From NCBI RefSeq assembly GCF_019799925.1, contig NZ_JABGCG010000005.1, positions 1 to 64,000 on the forward strand: DNA of 64,000 bases, written 5' to 3'. Source of the DNA: Blastococcus sp. CPCC 205250. GTDB lineage: Bacteria; Actinomycetota; Actinomycetes; Mycobacteriales; Geodermatophilaceae. The position numbers and the translations under genes are program-made. The notes beneath the pieces are model-generated. The model did no database searches. It had not been told where the DNA came from and saw nothing but the letters and a program-made list of their open reading frames with translations. Of this stretch, positions 24,519 to 33,463 are shown piece after piece. Within the stretch, counting starts at the first letter, position 1. Each line of letters opens with the position of its first letter.

Positions 24519-25360
24519 GCCACCGCTCGCTGGCCGCCGACGGCCTGGTCGTCGGCTACGAGCGCGGCCGCCGCGTGCTCGACGGCGCCTCCCTGACCGT
24601 GCCCGCCGGGCGCCGGCTGGCCCTGCTGGGCGCCAACGGCTCGGGCAAGACGACGCTGCTGCGCTGCCTGTCCGGCGCGCTGGAGCCGGCCGCCGGCGCC
24701 GTCTCCGTCGACGACCAGCTGCTGCGGCACACCCGGCGGGGGCTGCGGGCCCACCGGCAGGAGGTGCAGCTGGTCCTCCAGGACCCCGACGACCAGCTGT
24801 TCAGCGCCTCGGTCGCGCAGGACGTCTCGTTCGGCCCGCTCAACCTGGGCCTGCCCGAGGACGCCGTCCGCGAGCGCGTCGCCGAGGCGCTGGCCCTGCT
24901 GGCGGTCGACGGCCTGGCCACCCGGCCCACCCACCAGCTCTCCTACGGCGAGCGCAAGCGGGTCGCCATCGCCGGCGCGGTCGCCATGCGCCCGTGCGTG
25001 CTGCTGCTCGACGAGCCCACCGCCGGGCTCGACCCCTCCGCGGTGACCGAGGCCCTGGCCGCCCTCGCCCGGCTGCAGGCCGGTGGGACGACGGTCGTGA
25101 TGAGCACCCACGACGTCGACCTGGCGCTGCGCTGGGCCGACGAGGTCGCCGTCGTCGTCGACCGGCGGGTGGTGCAGGGGTCGCCGGCGCAGGTGCTGGG
25201 CGACGACGACCTGCTCGCCCGCGCCCGCCTCGACCGCCCCTGGGCGCTGACGGTGGGCGCGCGGTTGCGCGAGCTCGGGCTGCTGCCCGACGGGGCGCTC
25301 CCCCGCGACGCCGCCGAGCTGCTCGCCGCCCTGCCCCACCGCCCCGGGGTGGTCACGTGA
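24515..25360 (+). CDS. cbiO: Cobalt ECF transporter ATPase CbiO
   Basis: A 281-residue ABC ATPase: Walker [11 protein letters not shown]-loop [14 protein letters not shown], signature [14 protein letters not shown], Walker [13 protein letters not shown] and H-loop MSTHDVD. The DPDDQLF element is typical of ECF ATPases. It completes CbiMNQO and powers Co2+ uptake. Overlaps of four bases on both sides. Confidence 0.95.
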   Translation: MSHRSLAADGLVVGYERGRRVLDGASLTVPAGRRLALLGANGSGKTTLLRCLSGALEPAAGAVSVDDQLLRHTRRGLRAHRQEVQLVLQDPDDQLFSASVAQDVSFGPLNLGLPEDAVRERVAEALALLAVDGLATRPTHQLSYGERKRVAIAGAVAMRPCVLLLDEPTAGLDPSAVTEALAALARLQAGGTTVVMSTHDVDLALRWADEVAVVVDRRVVQGSPAQVLGDDDLLARARLDRPWALTVGARLRELGLLPDGALPRDAAELLAALPHRPGVVT

Positions 25361-25710
25361 GGGTGGGCATCGGCGCCCGGCCCGGGGTGACCGCCGAGGA
25401 GGTGCTGGCCGCGGTCGACGCCGTGCTGCCGGCGGGGGCGGCCGACGTCGCGCTGGCCACCCTGGACGTCCGCGCCGCCGAGCCGGGCATCGCCGCCGCG
25501 GCCGCCGTCCGGGGCTGGCCGCTGACCGGGCACCCCGCCGCGGAGCTGGCCCGCGTGCCCGTGCCCACCCTCTCCGCGCGGGTCGCCGCGGCGGTCGGGA
25601 CGCCGTCGGTGGCCGAGGCCGCGGCCCTGGTCGAGGGCGGCACGCTGGTGGTCGGCCGCACGGTGCACGGCCGGGTCACGGTGGCGGTGGCGGTGGCGGT
25701 GGCGTCGTGA
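25357..25710 (+). CDS. cobE: CobE/CbiG C-terminal-like cobalamin biosynthesis protein
   Basis: A 117-residue protein matching the CobE/CbiG C-terminal fold: [71 protein letters not shown] and a valine/alanine-rich end. The CbiG N-terminal lactone-opening part is absent, as in aerobic-pathway CobE. Near 25679-25704 the sequence is a run of GGTGGC-like units, making a V-A-V-A tail. GTG 25357 overlaps cbiO by GTGA. Confidence 0.87.
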   Translation: MRVGIGARPGVTAEEVLAAVDAVLPAGAADVALATLDVRAAEPGIAAAAAVRGWPLTGHPAAELARVPVPTLSARVAAAVGTPSVAEAAALVEGGTLVVGRTVHGRVTVAVAVAVAS

Positions 25711-26768
25711 GCCTGGACTTCCACGGGGACGCCGAGCTGGCCCCCGGGCTGACCGACCTGGCCGTCAACGTCCGCGCCGGCACCCCGCCGGCCTGGCTGC
25801 GCGAGGTGCTGCACCGGGCGGTGGACGACGCCGCCGCCTATCCCGACGCCGCGCCCGCCCGCGCCGCGGTCGCCGCCGCGCACGGCCGACCGCCGGAGGA
25901 GGTCCTGCTCGCCGCCGGCGCCGCGGAGGTGTTCGTGCTGGTGGCGCGGGCCCTCGCGCCGCGCCGCGCCGTCGTCGTCCACCCCTCCTTCACCGAGCCG
26001 GAGGCCGCGCTGCGCGCCGCCGGGCACCCCGTCGAGCGGCTGGTGCTGCACGCGCCGGGCTACCGGCTGGACCCCGCCGCCGTGCCCGCCGACGCCGACC
26101 TCGTGGTGCTGGGCAACCCCACCAACCCGACGTCGGTGCTGCACCCCGCCGCGGCCGTCGCCGCGCTGGCCCGCCCCGGCCGGGTGCTCGTGGTGGACGA
26201 GGCGTTCGCCGACACGGTGCCGGGCGAGCCGGAGTCGCTGGCCGGCCGGCGCGACCTGCCGGGCCTGCTGGTGGTCCGCAGCCTGACCAAGACCTGGGGC
26301 CTGGCCGGCCTGCGGGTGGGCTACGCGCTCGGCCCGGCCGACCTGGTCGCCGCGCTGGGCGCCGCACAGCCGCACTGGCCGGTCTCGACGCCGGCCCTGG
26401 CCGCGCTGACCGCCTGCACCGCCCCCGCCGCGCGGGCCGAGGCCGCTGAGGCCGCGGACGAGCTCGCCGCGCACCGGGCGGCGCTGCTCACGGCCCTGCC
26501 GGCCGCGGTGTCGGTCGTCGGCTCGCCGCGGTCGTCGTTCGTCCTGCTCCGCGTGCCCGACGGGGAGCGGGTGCGCGAGCAGCTGCGGGCGCGGGGCTGG
26601 GCGGTCCGCCGCGGTGAGACCTTCCCCGGCCTGGACGCCGACCACCTGCGGGTCGCCGTCCGCGATCCGGGGACCTCCCGTGCGTTCGCCGCCGACCTCG
26701 CTGCGATCCTTGACCGCCCGTCCCCGACGTCGCGGACCGCACCCCCCGTCCCGGAGGAGATCCGCTGA
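25707..26768 (+). CDS. cobC: PLP-dependent aminotransferase/threonine-phosphate decarboxylase-like, Rv2231c/CobC type
   Basis: A 353-residue fold-type I PLP enzyme. It opens with LDFHGDAELAPGLTDLAVNVRAGTPPAWL, similar to CobD/CobC decarboxylases that make aminopropanol phosphate for the nucleotide loop. PLP motifs are AAGAAEVF, NPTNPTSVLH, VVDEAFAD and SLTKTWGLAGLRVGYA with the Schiff-base lysine. Annotated Rv2231c-family CobC proteins share this sequence start. It is joined to cobE by GTGA. Decarboxylase rather than aminotransferase activity is inferred from context. Confidence 0.88.
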   Translation: MSLDFHGDAELAPGLTDLAVNVRAGTPPAWLREVLHRAVDDAAAYPDAAPARAAVAAAHGRPPEEVLLAAGAAEVFVLVARALAPRRAVVVHPSFTEPEAALRAAGHPVERLVLHAPGYRLDPAAVPADADLVVLGNPTNPTSVLHPAAAVAALARPGRVLVVDEAFADTVPGEPESLAGRRDLPGLLVVRSLTKTWGLAGLRVGYALGPADLVAALGAAQPHWPVSTPALAALTACTAPAARAEAAEAADELAAHRAALLTALPAAVSVVGSPRSSFVLLRVPDGERVREQLRARGWAVRRGETFPGLDADHLRVAVRDPGTSRAFAADLAAILDRPSPTSRTAPPVPEEIR

Positions 26769-27859
26769 GCACCGACCCGACCCCGTTCGCCGGCACGCTG
26801 CTGGGCGAGACGATCGCCGCCATCGCCCCCCGCGACGCCGCGGCCGAGCGGGCCGCCCGCGAGCGGCTGGACCGCATGACCAAGCCGCCGGGCTCCCTCG
26901 GCGTCCTCGAGGACGTCGCGGCGCAGCTCGCCGGCATCGCCGGGGTCTGCCCGGCGCCGCTGCCGGAGCCGGCCGCCGTCGCCGTCTTCGCCGCCGACCA
27001 CGGCGTGCACGCCCAGCACGTCACCCCGTGGCCGCAGGAGGTGACCGCGCAGATGGTCGCCAACTTCCTGGCCGGCGGCGCGGTGGTCAACGCCTTCGCC
27101 GCGCAGCTGGGTGCCGACGTCGTCGTGGTGGACGTCGGGGTGGCGACGCCGTACGCCGTCGAGCCCAGCGACCGGCTGCTCCGGCACGCCGTGCGCCCCG
27201 GCACCGCCGACCTCGCCGTCGGCCCGGCGATGACCGTCGACGAGGCCCGCCGCGCCGTCGAGGCCGGCATCGAGGTGGCCACGGCGCTGGCCGCCGACCA
27301 CGCTTGCCTGGTCAGCGGGGACATGGGCATCGCCAACACCACCGCGTCGGCGGCGCTGGTCTGCGCCTTCACGGGTGCGCCCGCGGCCGCGGCGACCGGT
27401 CGCGGCACCGGCGTCGACGACCCGACGCTGGCCCGCAAGGTCGCCGTCGTCGAGCGCGCGGTCGGCCGGCTGTCCGGCCGGCCGGGCACGCCGCAGGAGG
27501 CCCTCGCCACGCTGGCCGAGGTGGGCGGGCTGGAGCACGCCGCGATCGCCGGCTTCGTGCTCGGCGCCGCCGCCGCGCGGGTGCCCGTGCTGCTCGACGG
27601 CGTCATCGCGGGCTCCGCGACACTCGCCGCCGCCGCCCTCTGCCCCACCGCGCTGGAGTACGCGCTCGCCGGGCACAGCTCCGCCGAACCGGGGCACGCC
27701 CTGGCGCTGGGGGCCCTCGGCCTGCGGCCGCTGCTGGGGCTGGACCTGCGGCTGGGCGAGGGCACCGGTGCGCTGCTGTCGCTGCCGCTGGTGGCCGCCG
27801 CGGCGCGGGCGCTGCGCGACGTCGCGACGTTCGACTCCGCCGGGGTCACGGAGAAGTGA
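26765..27859 (+). CDS. cobT: Nicotinate-nucleotide--dimethylbenzimidazole phosphoribosyltransferase, CTG start
   Basis: A 364-residue CobT, which activates the lower ligand as alpha-ribazole phosphate. Signatures are LDRMTKPPGSLGVLEDVA, FAADHGVHAQHVTPWP, VSGDMGIANTTASAA, GRGTGVDD, LLDGVIAGSA and the catalytic Glu in RLGEGTGA. The first ATG (26876) would remove about 37 N-terminal residues that belong to the fold. Between the previous in-frame stop and 26876 there is no ATG or GTG. CTG at 26765 lies five bases after GGAGGAG (26753-26759) and overlaps the cobC stop as CTGA, exactly like the ATGA/GTGA junctions elsewhere in this operon. I therefore annotate a CTG start. Confidence 0.92.
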   Translation: MSTDPTPFAGTLLGETIAAIAPRDAAAERAARERLDRMTKPPGSLGVLEDVAAQLAGIAGVCPAPLPEPAAVAVFAADHGVHAQHVTPWPQEVTAQMVANFLAGGAVVNAFAAQLGADVVVVDVGVATPYAVEPSDRLLRHAVRPGTADLAVGPAMTVDEARRAVEAGIEVATALAADHACLVSGDMGIANTTASAALVCAFTGAPAAAATGRGTGVDDPTLARKVAVVERAVGRLSGRPGTPQEALATLAEVGGLEHAAIAGFVLGAAAARVPVLLDGVIAGSATLAAAALCPTALEYALAGHSSAEPGHALALGALGLRPLLGLDLRLGEGTGALLSLPLVAAAARALRDVATFDSAGVTEK

Positions 27860-29097
27860 GGCCGACCCCCGTCGACCCCCGGACCGGGGTCGTCTACCCC
27901 GTGGGCCTGCGGCTGCTGGGCCGCCGCGTCGTCGTCGTCGGAGGCGGGCAGGTCGCCCACCGCCGGGTGGCCGGGCTGCTCGAGGCGCGGGCGCTGGTGA
28001 CCGTGGTCAGCCCGGAGATCACCCCCGCGCTGGAGGCGCTCGTCGCGCCCGGCTCGATGAGCTGGGTCCCGCGCCGGTACGAGCCCGGCGACCTCGACGG
28101 CGCCTGGTACGCCGTCGCCGCGACCGACGACCCGGCCGTGAACGCGGCGGTGGCGGCGGAGGCCGAGGAGCACCGCGTGTTCTGCGCGCGGGCCGACGAC
28201 CGGGCGGCGTCCAGCGTGTGGACCCCGGCGGTCGGGCGGCAGGGCGACCTGGTCGTGGGCGTGCACGGCGGAGGTGACCCCCAGCGGGCCGTGGGCGTGC
28301 GCGACGCGGTCCTCGCCGGCCTGGCCGACGGCTCGATCGCCGACCGGGCCTCCCGCTCCCCCGAGGGCGGCCGGCCGGGGTCGGTGGTGCTGGTCGGCGG
28401 CGGTCCCGGCGACCCCGGGCTGATCACCGTGCGCGGCCGGCAGGCGGTGGCCCAGGCCGACGTCGTGGTGGCCGACCACCTGGCCCCGCAGTCCCTGCTG
28501 GCCTCGCTGCCGCCGTCGGTCGAGGTGATCGACGCGTCGAAGCTGCCCCGCGGGCGGTCGATGGCCCAGGAGCAGATCAACGCGCTGCTCGTCGAGCACG
28601 CGCTGGCCGGGCGGCGGGTGGCCCGGCTCAAGGGCGGGGACCCGTTCGTCTTCGGCCGGGGCATGGAGGAGGTCGAGGCCTGCGTCGCCGCGGGCGTGCC
28701 CGTGGAGGTCGTCCCGGGGGTCACGTCCGCCATCGGGGTCCCCGCCCTCGCGGGCATCCCGGTCACCCACCGCGGGCTGACCCACGAGTTCGTCGTCGTC
28801 TCGGGGCACGTGCCGCCGGGGCACCCCGCCTCGCTGGTCGACTGGGCGGCGCTCGGGCGGCTGCGCGGCACGGTCGTCGTCCTCATGGGCGTCGACACCG
28901 CGCCGCAGATCGCCGCCGCGCTCGTCGAGCACGGCCGCTCCCCCGACACCCCGGTCGCCGTCGTCGCCGACGGGTCGACCCCCGGGCAGCGGGTCGTGCG
29001 GACGACGCTGGCCGGCCTCGGGCAGACCCTCGTCGACGAGGCCGTCCGACCGCCGGCGGTCTGGGTGGTCGGGGAGGTCGTGGCGCTCGGGGCCTGA
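27856..29097 (+). CDS. cobA: Uroporphyrinogen-III C-methyltransferase fused to precorrin-2 dehydrogenase domain
   Basis: A 413-residue CysG-like fusion. Residues 1-155 are the Met8/SirC-type NAD-binding domain (RRVVVVGGGQVAHRRV, ATDDPAVNAAVA). Residues about 170-413 are the SUMT methylase: LVGGGPGDPGLITVRG, ADHLAPQ, RLKGGDPFVFGRGMEE, PGVTSAIGVPALAGIPVTHRG and VLMGV. It makes precorrin-2, the entry to corrins and siroheme. The siroheme chelatase activity may or may not be retained. Last gene of the riboswitch operon, GTGA overlap with cobT. A cysG name would be equally fair. Confidence 0.93.
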   Translation: MRPTPVDPRTGVVYPVGLRLLGRRVVVVGGGQVAHRRVAGLLEARALVTVVSPEITPALEALVAPGSMSWVPRRYEPGDLDGAWYAVAATDDPAVNAAVAAEAEEHRVFCARADDRAASSVWTPAVGRQGDLVVGVHGGGDPQRAVGVRDAVLAGLADGSIADRASRSPEGGRPGSVVLVGGGPGDPGLITVRGRQAVAQADVVVADHLAPQSLLASLPPSVEVIDASKLPRGRSMAQEQINALLVEHALAGRRVARLKGGDPFVFGRGMEEVEACVAAGVPVEVVPGVTSAIGVPALAGIPVTHRGLTHEFVVVSGHVPPGHPASLVDWAALGRLRGTVVVLMGVDTAPQIAAALVEHGRSPDTPVAVVADGSTPGQRVVRTTLAGLGQTLVDEAVRPPAVWVVGEVVALGA

Positions 29098-29149
29098 CGC
29101 TCACGCGGCGTGACGGCCGGCGCGGGCCCTGACCCGACCTCGTGAGCGT
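29097..29149 (+). terminator. Possible terminator of the cobalamin operon
   Basis: ACGCTCACG (29097-29105), starting at the last base of the cobA stop, pairs perfectly with CGTGAGCGT (29141-29149). The 35-base loop can fold further. The position fits the end of the operon, but the long loop makes this weaker than the other hairpins. Confidence 0.4.
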
Positions 29150-29218
29150 GGTCCCCGGGCGGGGGCTGGGGGCCGCCGGATCGTTGTCCCGCCGGCGGGC
29201 AGCGGTGATCCTCGCCGC

Positions 29219-29881
29219 GTGGCAGACCCCGGGCAGCGGATCGCGCTGCTGGTGGACGCCGAGAACGCCTCGGCCGCGGCGATCGACCGGATCGTCGCCG
29301 AGGCGGCCCGGCACGGCGCGGTCACCGTCCGCCGGGCCTACGGGGACTGGACGACGCCGCAGCTGGGTCCGTGGCGGGCGGCGCTGCACCGCCACGCCCT
29401 CCGCCCGGTCCAGCAGTTCCCCTACAGCGCGGGCAAGAACGCCGTCGACATGGCCGTCGTCATCGACGCGATGGACCTGCTCCACGCCCGCTCGGTCGAC
29501 GCCTTCGCACTCGTCTCCAGCGACGCGGACTTCACCCCGCTCGTGCAGCGTCTCGTCGGCGGCGGCGCGCCGGTGCACGGGTTCGGCGAGGCCAAGACGC
29601 CCGAGCCCTTCGTGCGCGCCTGCACGCGGTTCACCGTGGTCCAGGGCACCCGTGGCGGAGCGCGGCTCGCCGGGCAGGTGCGCGCAGCGGTCGAAGCGGC
29701 GCGCGGGGACGACGGCTGGGCGCCGCTGAGCGTCGTCGGCCACCGCCTGCGCGATGGGTGCGGCGTCGACCCGCGGGCCCACGGCCACCGCAGGATGGTC
29801 GACCTGGTCGAGGCGACGGGGCTGTTCGAGCTGCGCCGGGAGGACGTCCGCGTCCTGGTGCGCGACCGCGGGCGCACCTGA
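29219..29881 (+). CDS. NYN-domain protein (LabA-like putative ribonuclease)
   Basis: A 220-residue protein. Residues 8-150 are a NYN/PIN-like nuclease domain with acidic active-site residues in LLVDAENAS, GKNAVDMAVVIDAMDLL and FALVSSDADFTPLV. Residues about 160-215 (GWAPLSVVGHRLRDGCGVDPRAHGH...LVEATGLFEL) look like an OST-HTH/LOTUS RNA-binding module, the usual partner. Probably an RNA-processing enzyme; substrate unknown. GTG 29219 has no ribosome site; GATCCT six bases before the start may be a leaderless -10. Confidence 0.87.
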   Translation: MADPGQRIALLVDAENASAAAIDRIVAEAARHGAVTVRRAYGDWTTPQLGPWRAALHRHALRPVQQFPYSAGKNAVDMAVVIDAMDLLHARSVDAFALVSSDADFTPLVQRLVGGGAPVHGFGEAKTPEPFVRACTRFTVVQGTRGGARLAGQVRAAVEAARGDDGWAPLSVVGHRLRDGCGVDPRAHGHRRMVDLVEATGLFELRREDVRVLVRDRGRT

Positions 29882-29900
29882 CCCGGCGCGTTCGCACATG

Positions 29901-29934
29901 AGCACTGGTGCTCTGGATGTAGCACTCCTACTAT
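29901..29934 (+). promoter_or_regulatory. Operator and -10 box of ABC exporter operon
   Basis: AGCACTGGTGCT (29901-29912) is a perfect 12-base palindrome except for its central pair, followed by another AGCACT half-site (29921-29926) and TACTAT (29929-29934), a good -10 hexamer. The ABC ATPase start is 44 bases downstream. The XRE regulator at the operon end is the natural candidate to bind here. Confidence 0.6.
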
Positions 29935-29977
29935 CTGCCTACCCCACTCGTGCAGAGCTGCCCGCGGAGGTCCGTCG

Positions 29978-30916
29978 ATGGCCGTGCCCGCCCGATCCGT
30001 GTCCGATCCCGTCGTCGAGGTGCGCGGTCTGCGCATGACCTACGGCACCCACGAGGTGCTGACCGGGGTCGACCTCACCGTCGGCGCCGGCGAGGTCGTC
30101 TGCCTGCTCGGCCCGAACGGCGCCGGGAAGACGACCACCATCGAGATCCTCGAGGGCTTCCGGCTGCGCTCGGGCGGTGACGTGCGCGTGCTCGGGTCCG
30201 ACCCCGCCACGGCCGACGACGCCTGGCGGGCCCGCGTGGGCGTCGTCCTCCAGTCGTGGCGGGACCACGCCCGGTGGACGCCGCGGCGGCTGCTCACCCA
30301 GCTCGGCGGCTACTACGCGCCGTACGCCACCCCGGAGCGGCCGCGCCCGGTCCCGGTCGACGAGCTGCTGGCCACCGTCGGACTCGCCGCGGACGCCGAC
30401 CGGAAGATCGTCACGCTCTCCGGCGGCCTGCGCCGCCGCCTCGACGTCGCCGTCGGCATCATCGGCCGTCCGGACCTGCTGTTCCTCGACGAGCCGACGG
30501 CCGGGTTCGACCCGCAGGCCCGGCGCGACTTCCACGACCTGGTGCACCGGCTGGCGGACCTGGAGGGCACGAGCATCCTGCTCACCACGCACGACCTCGC
30601 CGAGGCGGAGCGGCTGGCCGACCGGATCCTCATCCTGGCCGGGGGCGAGATCGTCGCCGACGGCAGCGCCGAGGAGCTCACCCGCCAGGTCGCCGGCTCC
30701 AGCGAGGTGCGCTGGACGCTGCACGGGGAGCGCTTCGTGCACGCGACCCCGGACCCGACGCCGTTCGTCCGCCGGTTGTTCGAGCAGCACGGCGAGGCGG
30801 TCGCCGAGCTCGAGGTGCACCGGGCCAGCCTGGAGGACACCTACATCGCCATGGTCGCGCGGCACGAAGGCCCCGACGCCCCCGCCGCGCGCCCGCTGGC
30901 CGGAGCGGCCCGATGA
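29978..30916 (+). CDS. ABC-2 type exporter, ATP-binding subunit
   Basis: A 312-residue drug- or lipid-exporter-type ATPase. Walker A is GPNGAGKTTTIEILEGF, Q-loop LQSWRDH, signature LSGGLRRRLDVAVG, Walker B LLFLDEPTAGFDPQ, H-loop LTTHDLAEAERLADR. The signature has GLRRR where most have GQxxR. The C-terminal 80 residues are the regulatory domain of the DrrA/CcmA type. ATG 29978 follows GGAGG by eight to nine bases. It overlaps the permease gene by ATGA. Confidence 0.93.
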   Translation: MAVPARSVSDPVVEVRGLRMTYGTHEVLTGVDLTVGAGEVVCLLGPNGAGKTTTIEILEGFRLRSGGDVRVLGSDPATADDAWRARVGVVLQSWRDHARWTPRRLLTQLGGYYAPYATPERPRPVPVDELLATVGLAADADRKIVTLSGGLRRRLDVAVGIIGRPDLLFLDEPTAGFDPQARRDFHDLVHRLADLEGTSILLTTHDLAEAERLADRILILAGGEIVADGSAEELTRQVAGSSEVRWTLHGERFVHATPDPTPFVRRLFEQHGEAVAELEVHRASLEDTYIAMVARHEGPDAPAARPLAGAAR

Positions 30917-31791
30917 GCGCCGCGACGACCGCCCGGCCACCGGCGGGACGCGCCGCCGTCCGCCTGGGCCTGCAGCGCGGCTGGACGGAGTTCGTGCTGA
31001 GCCTGCGCAGCCCGCAGGACCAGGCGTTCTACCTGATCAGCGCCCTCGGGACGCTGGTGTACCTGTGGATCAACCGGGACGACGCCGTCGAGGGCACCGA
31101 CCTGACGTACCCCACCGTCGCGCTGCCCAGCATCCTCGGGGCACTGTTGGCCTTCGGCGTCGTGATCGGGCCCGCCTACGCGCTGGCGATGGAGCGCGAG
31201 GACGGCACGCTCCTGCGGCACAAGGCCCTGCCGCACGGCATGCAGGGCTACGTGACCGGGCAGCTGGTCTACCACTCGCTGGGGCTGGTCCCCTCCCTGC
31301 TGACGATCCTCGTCCCCGGCTTCCTGCTCTTCGACGGGCTGATGTCCGGGGGCGCCGGCGGCTGGCTCACGCTGGCCTGGGTCGTCGTCCTCGGCCTGCT
31401 GGCCACCCTGCCGTGGGGCATGGTGCTGGGCGCGGTGGTGCCGAGCACGCAGAAGGTCGGCACGTGGGGGATGCTGCCGGTCCTGGTGATCACGGGGATC
31501 TCCGGGATCTTCGCGCCGATGCAGGCGCTGTGGGGCTGGCTCCAGGTGGTGGCGCAGGTGTTCCCGACGTACTGGATCGGCCTGGGCATGCGCTCGGCGT
31601 TCCTGCCCGACGCCGCCGCGGCGGCCGAGCTCGGCGGCTCCTGGCGCACCGGCGCGACGGTGGCCGTGCTCGCGGCGTGGGCCGTGCTCGGACTGCTGGT
31701 GGCGCCGCGGGTGCTGCGCCGGATGGCCCGGCGGCAGTCGGGCTCGCAGGTCCAGGCGGCCCGGGAGGCGGCGCTGCAGTGGGTCCGGTGA
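30913..31791 (+). CDS. ABC-2 type exporter, permease subunit
   Basis: A 292-residue ABC-2 membrane protein with about six helices (LISALGTLVYLW, LPSILGALLAFGVVIGPAYAL, LVYHSLGLVPSLLTILVPGF, LTLAWVVVLGLLATLPWGMVLG, LPVLVITGISGIFAPMQALW, VLAAWAVLGLLVAPRVL). MEREDGTLLRHKALP is the conserved cytoplasmic element seen after helix 2 in ABC-2 permeases. It works with the preceding ATPase. The substrate is unknown. Confidence 0.9.
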   Translation: MSAATTARPPAGRAAVRLGLQRGWTEFVLSLRSPQDQAFYLISALGTLVYLWINRDDAVEGTDLTYPTVALPSILGALLAFGVVIGPAYALAMEREDGTLLRHKALPHGMQGYVTGQLVYHSLGLVPSLLTILVPGFLLFDGLMSGGAGGWLTLAWVVVLGLLATLPWGMVLGAVVPSTQKVGTWGMLPVLVITGISGIFAPMQALWGWLQVVAQVFPTYWIGLGMRSAFLPDAAAAAELGGSWRTGATVAVLAAWAVLGLLVAPRVLRRMARRQSGSQVQAAREAALQWVR

Positions 31792-32069
31792 GCACCGACC
31801 GCGGCGGTGACGCGGTCTACAACCGGATCGCCCTGCTCCGCGCGGAGCAGGGCGTCACGCGCCGGGAGCTGGCCGACGCCCTCGGCGTCCACTACCAGAC
31901 CGTCGGCTACCTCGAGCGCGGCGAGTACAACCCCAGCCTCCACCTGGCGCTGCGCATCGCGGAGTTCTTCGGGCTGCCGGTGGAGGTCGTGTTCTCCACC
32001 CGTCCCTTCCCGCGGATCAGCGACGCGGCCCGCCCCGTCGAGTCCGACCCCCCGGCCGCGGCCGGCTAG
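31788..32069 (+). CDS. XRE-family HTH regulator of the exporter operon
   Basis: A 93-residue Cro/C1-type helix-turn-helix protein ([60 protein letters not shown]), the YozG-like compact type often coupled to small membrane systems. It overlaps the permease stop by GTGA and likely represses its own operon through the palindrome at 29901. The TAG stop is shared on the opposite strand with the dioxygenase gene as the tetranucleotide CTAG. Confidence 0.92.
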   Translation: MSTDRGGDAVYNRIALLRAEQGVTRRELADALGVHYQTVGYLERGEYNPSLHLALRIAEFFGLPVEVVFSTRPFPRISDAARPVESDPPAAAG

Positions 32070-32917
32070 ATGTTCGCGCCGTCGGCGGGCGGGTCCTCCG
32101 GGAGGGGCGCGGCGAAGCCGCTGCCGCCGGCCGCGGGCACGTCCACCCCGACGGTGTACGACGTCATCGACAGCGAGCCGTGGGCGTAGCCGTCGACCAG
32201 CACCTCGGCCGTCGTGCCCGTCGCGCCGGCCAGACCGGCGACATAGAGCAGCGGCAGGTAGTGGTCCGGGGTCGGCACCGCGAGGTCGAAGTCGCGGTGC
32301 CCGTCCATCCGGCCGAGGCCGGCCGGGTCGGTGAGCATCTGCTCGCGGACCGCCTCGTCGAACCGCCGGGCCCAGTCGAACCCCGCGTCGGGCAGCGCCC
32401 GGCTGACGCTGCCGAGGTTGTGCACCACGTTCCCGCTGCCGACCACCAGCACGCCGTCCGCACGCAGCGGCGCCAGCGCGGCCCCCAGCTGCAGGTGGTA
32501 CTCCGCGGGCTTGAGCGCGTTGATCGACAGCTGGACGACGGGGACGTCGGCCTCGGGGAAGGCGTGGCGCAGCACCGACCAGGCGCCGTGGTCGATGCCC
32601 CAGCTGTCCAGGTCGGAGCCCACCCAGGTCGGCGCGACGAGGTCGGCGACCTGCTCGACCAGCTCCGGCAGGCCGGGGGCGGGGTACTCGACCTCGAAGA
32701 GCTCGGGCGGGAAGCCGAAGAAGTCGTGGACCGTGCGCGGCCGCGCCATGGCGGTGAGCGCGGTCGCGTGCACGTACCAGTGCGCGGACACCACGAGCAC
32801 CGCCCGTGGCCGCGGGACCGAGCGGCCGAAAGCCCGCCAGGCCTCGGTGTACCGGTTGCTCTCCAGGGCGTTCATCGGGTTGCCGTGCCCGAGGAACGCG
32901 GCGGGCATCAGCGTCAT
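32066..32917 (-). CDS. DODA-type extradiol dioxygenase (YgiD/LigB family)
   Basis: A 283-residue protein of the LigB superfamily. Metal-binding residues are expected in [34 protein letters not shown] and [10 protein letters not shown]. The [14 protein letters not shown] segment near the C-terminus is also conserved. Members open aromatic rings of catechol-type substrates such as DOPA with non-heme iron or zinc. ATG 32917 has GGAGGGGGAG upstream. It converges on the XRE gene with fully overlapping stop codons. Confidence 0.9.
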   Translation of the reverse strand: MTLMPAAFLGHGNPMNALESNRYTEAWRAFGRSVPRPRAVLVVSAHWYVHATALTAMARPRTVHDFFGFPPELFEVEYPAPGLPELVEQVADLVAPTWVGSDLDSWGIDHGAWSVLRHAFPEADVPVVQLSINALKPAEYHLQLGAALAPLRADGVLVVGSGNVVHNLGSVSRALPDAGFDWARRFDEAVREQMLTDPAGLGRMDGHRDFDLAVPTPDHYLPLLYVAGLAGATGTTAEVLVDGYAHGSLSMTSYTVGVDVPAAGGSGFAAPLPEDPPADGANI

Positions 32918-32971
32918 GACACTCCCCCTCCGTGGTCGCCCCGGCCACCTACCCCGGCCACCGGGTCCGAC

Positions 32972-33451
32972 TCACGCGCGCGCCCGGCCGGAGTTGCTGG
33001 TGGGTGGCACGCGCCGCAGGGCCGGCGAGAGCCATCGCGCACCGGGCCCGTACGCCGCGGCGGCGTCGCCGGCGTTGGACAGCCGGCACCTCGACAGCGA
33101 CAGGCACCCGCAGCCGATGCAGGCCGTCAGCCCGTCGCGCAGCTGCACGAGTGCGGCGATCTGCTCGTCGAGGCGGGCACGCCAGCCCTCCGAGAGGCGC
33201 GCCCAGTCCCGGGCGGTCGGCGTCCGCCCCTCGGGCAGGGTGGCCAGTGCCTCGCGGATCTCCGGCAGCGACAACCCGACGTTCTGCGCGGCCCGGATGA
33301 ACGACAGCCGGCGCAGCACCGACCGCGGGAAGCGCCGCGCGCCGCCCGGGGTGCGCTCGCAGTCGACCAGCCCCTCGGCCTCGTAGAACCGCAGCGCCGA
33401 GACCGCGACCCCCGACCGTGACGCGACCTCGCCGATCGTCATGAGCTCCAC
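32972..33451 (-). CDS. soxR: Redox-sensitive transcriptional activator SoxR
   Basis: A 159-residue MerR-family regulator. The N-terminal HTH is MTIGEVASRSGVAVSALRFYEAEGL, followed by a dimerisation helix and the [2Fe-2S] motif CIGCGCLSLSRC (Cys111, 114, 116, 122). Oxidation of the cluster by redox-cycling compounds or NO distorts bound promoters and activates transcription. GTG 33451 has AGAGGAT upstream; ATG 33442 is possible. In actinomycetes SoxR usually controls a small set of reductases rather than soxS, consistent with the box in the adjacent SDR promoter. Confidence 0.96.
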   Translation of the reverse strand: MELMTIGEVASRSGVAVSALRFYEAEGLVDCERTPGGARRFPRSVLRRLSFIRAAQNVGLSLPEIREALATLPEGRTPTARDWARLSEGWRARLDEQIAALVQLRDGLTACIGCGCLSLSRCRLSNAGDAAAAYGPGARWLSPALRRVPPTSNSGRARA

Positions 33452-33463
33452 GGCGCCATCCTC

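Noticed and set aside
25679..25706. GGTGGC microrepeat as a regulatory repeat
   Set aside because: It is inside cobE and encodes a short Val-Ala tail; four units are too few to claim a functional repeat.
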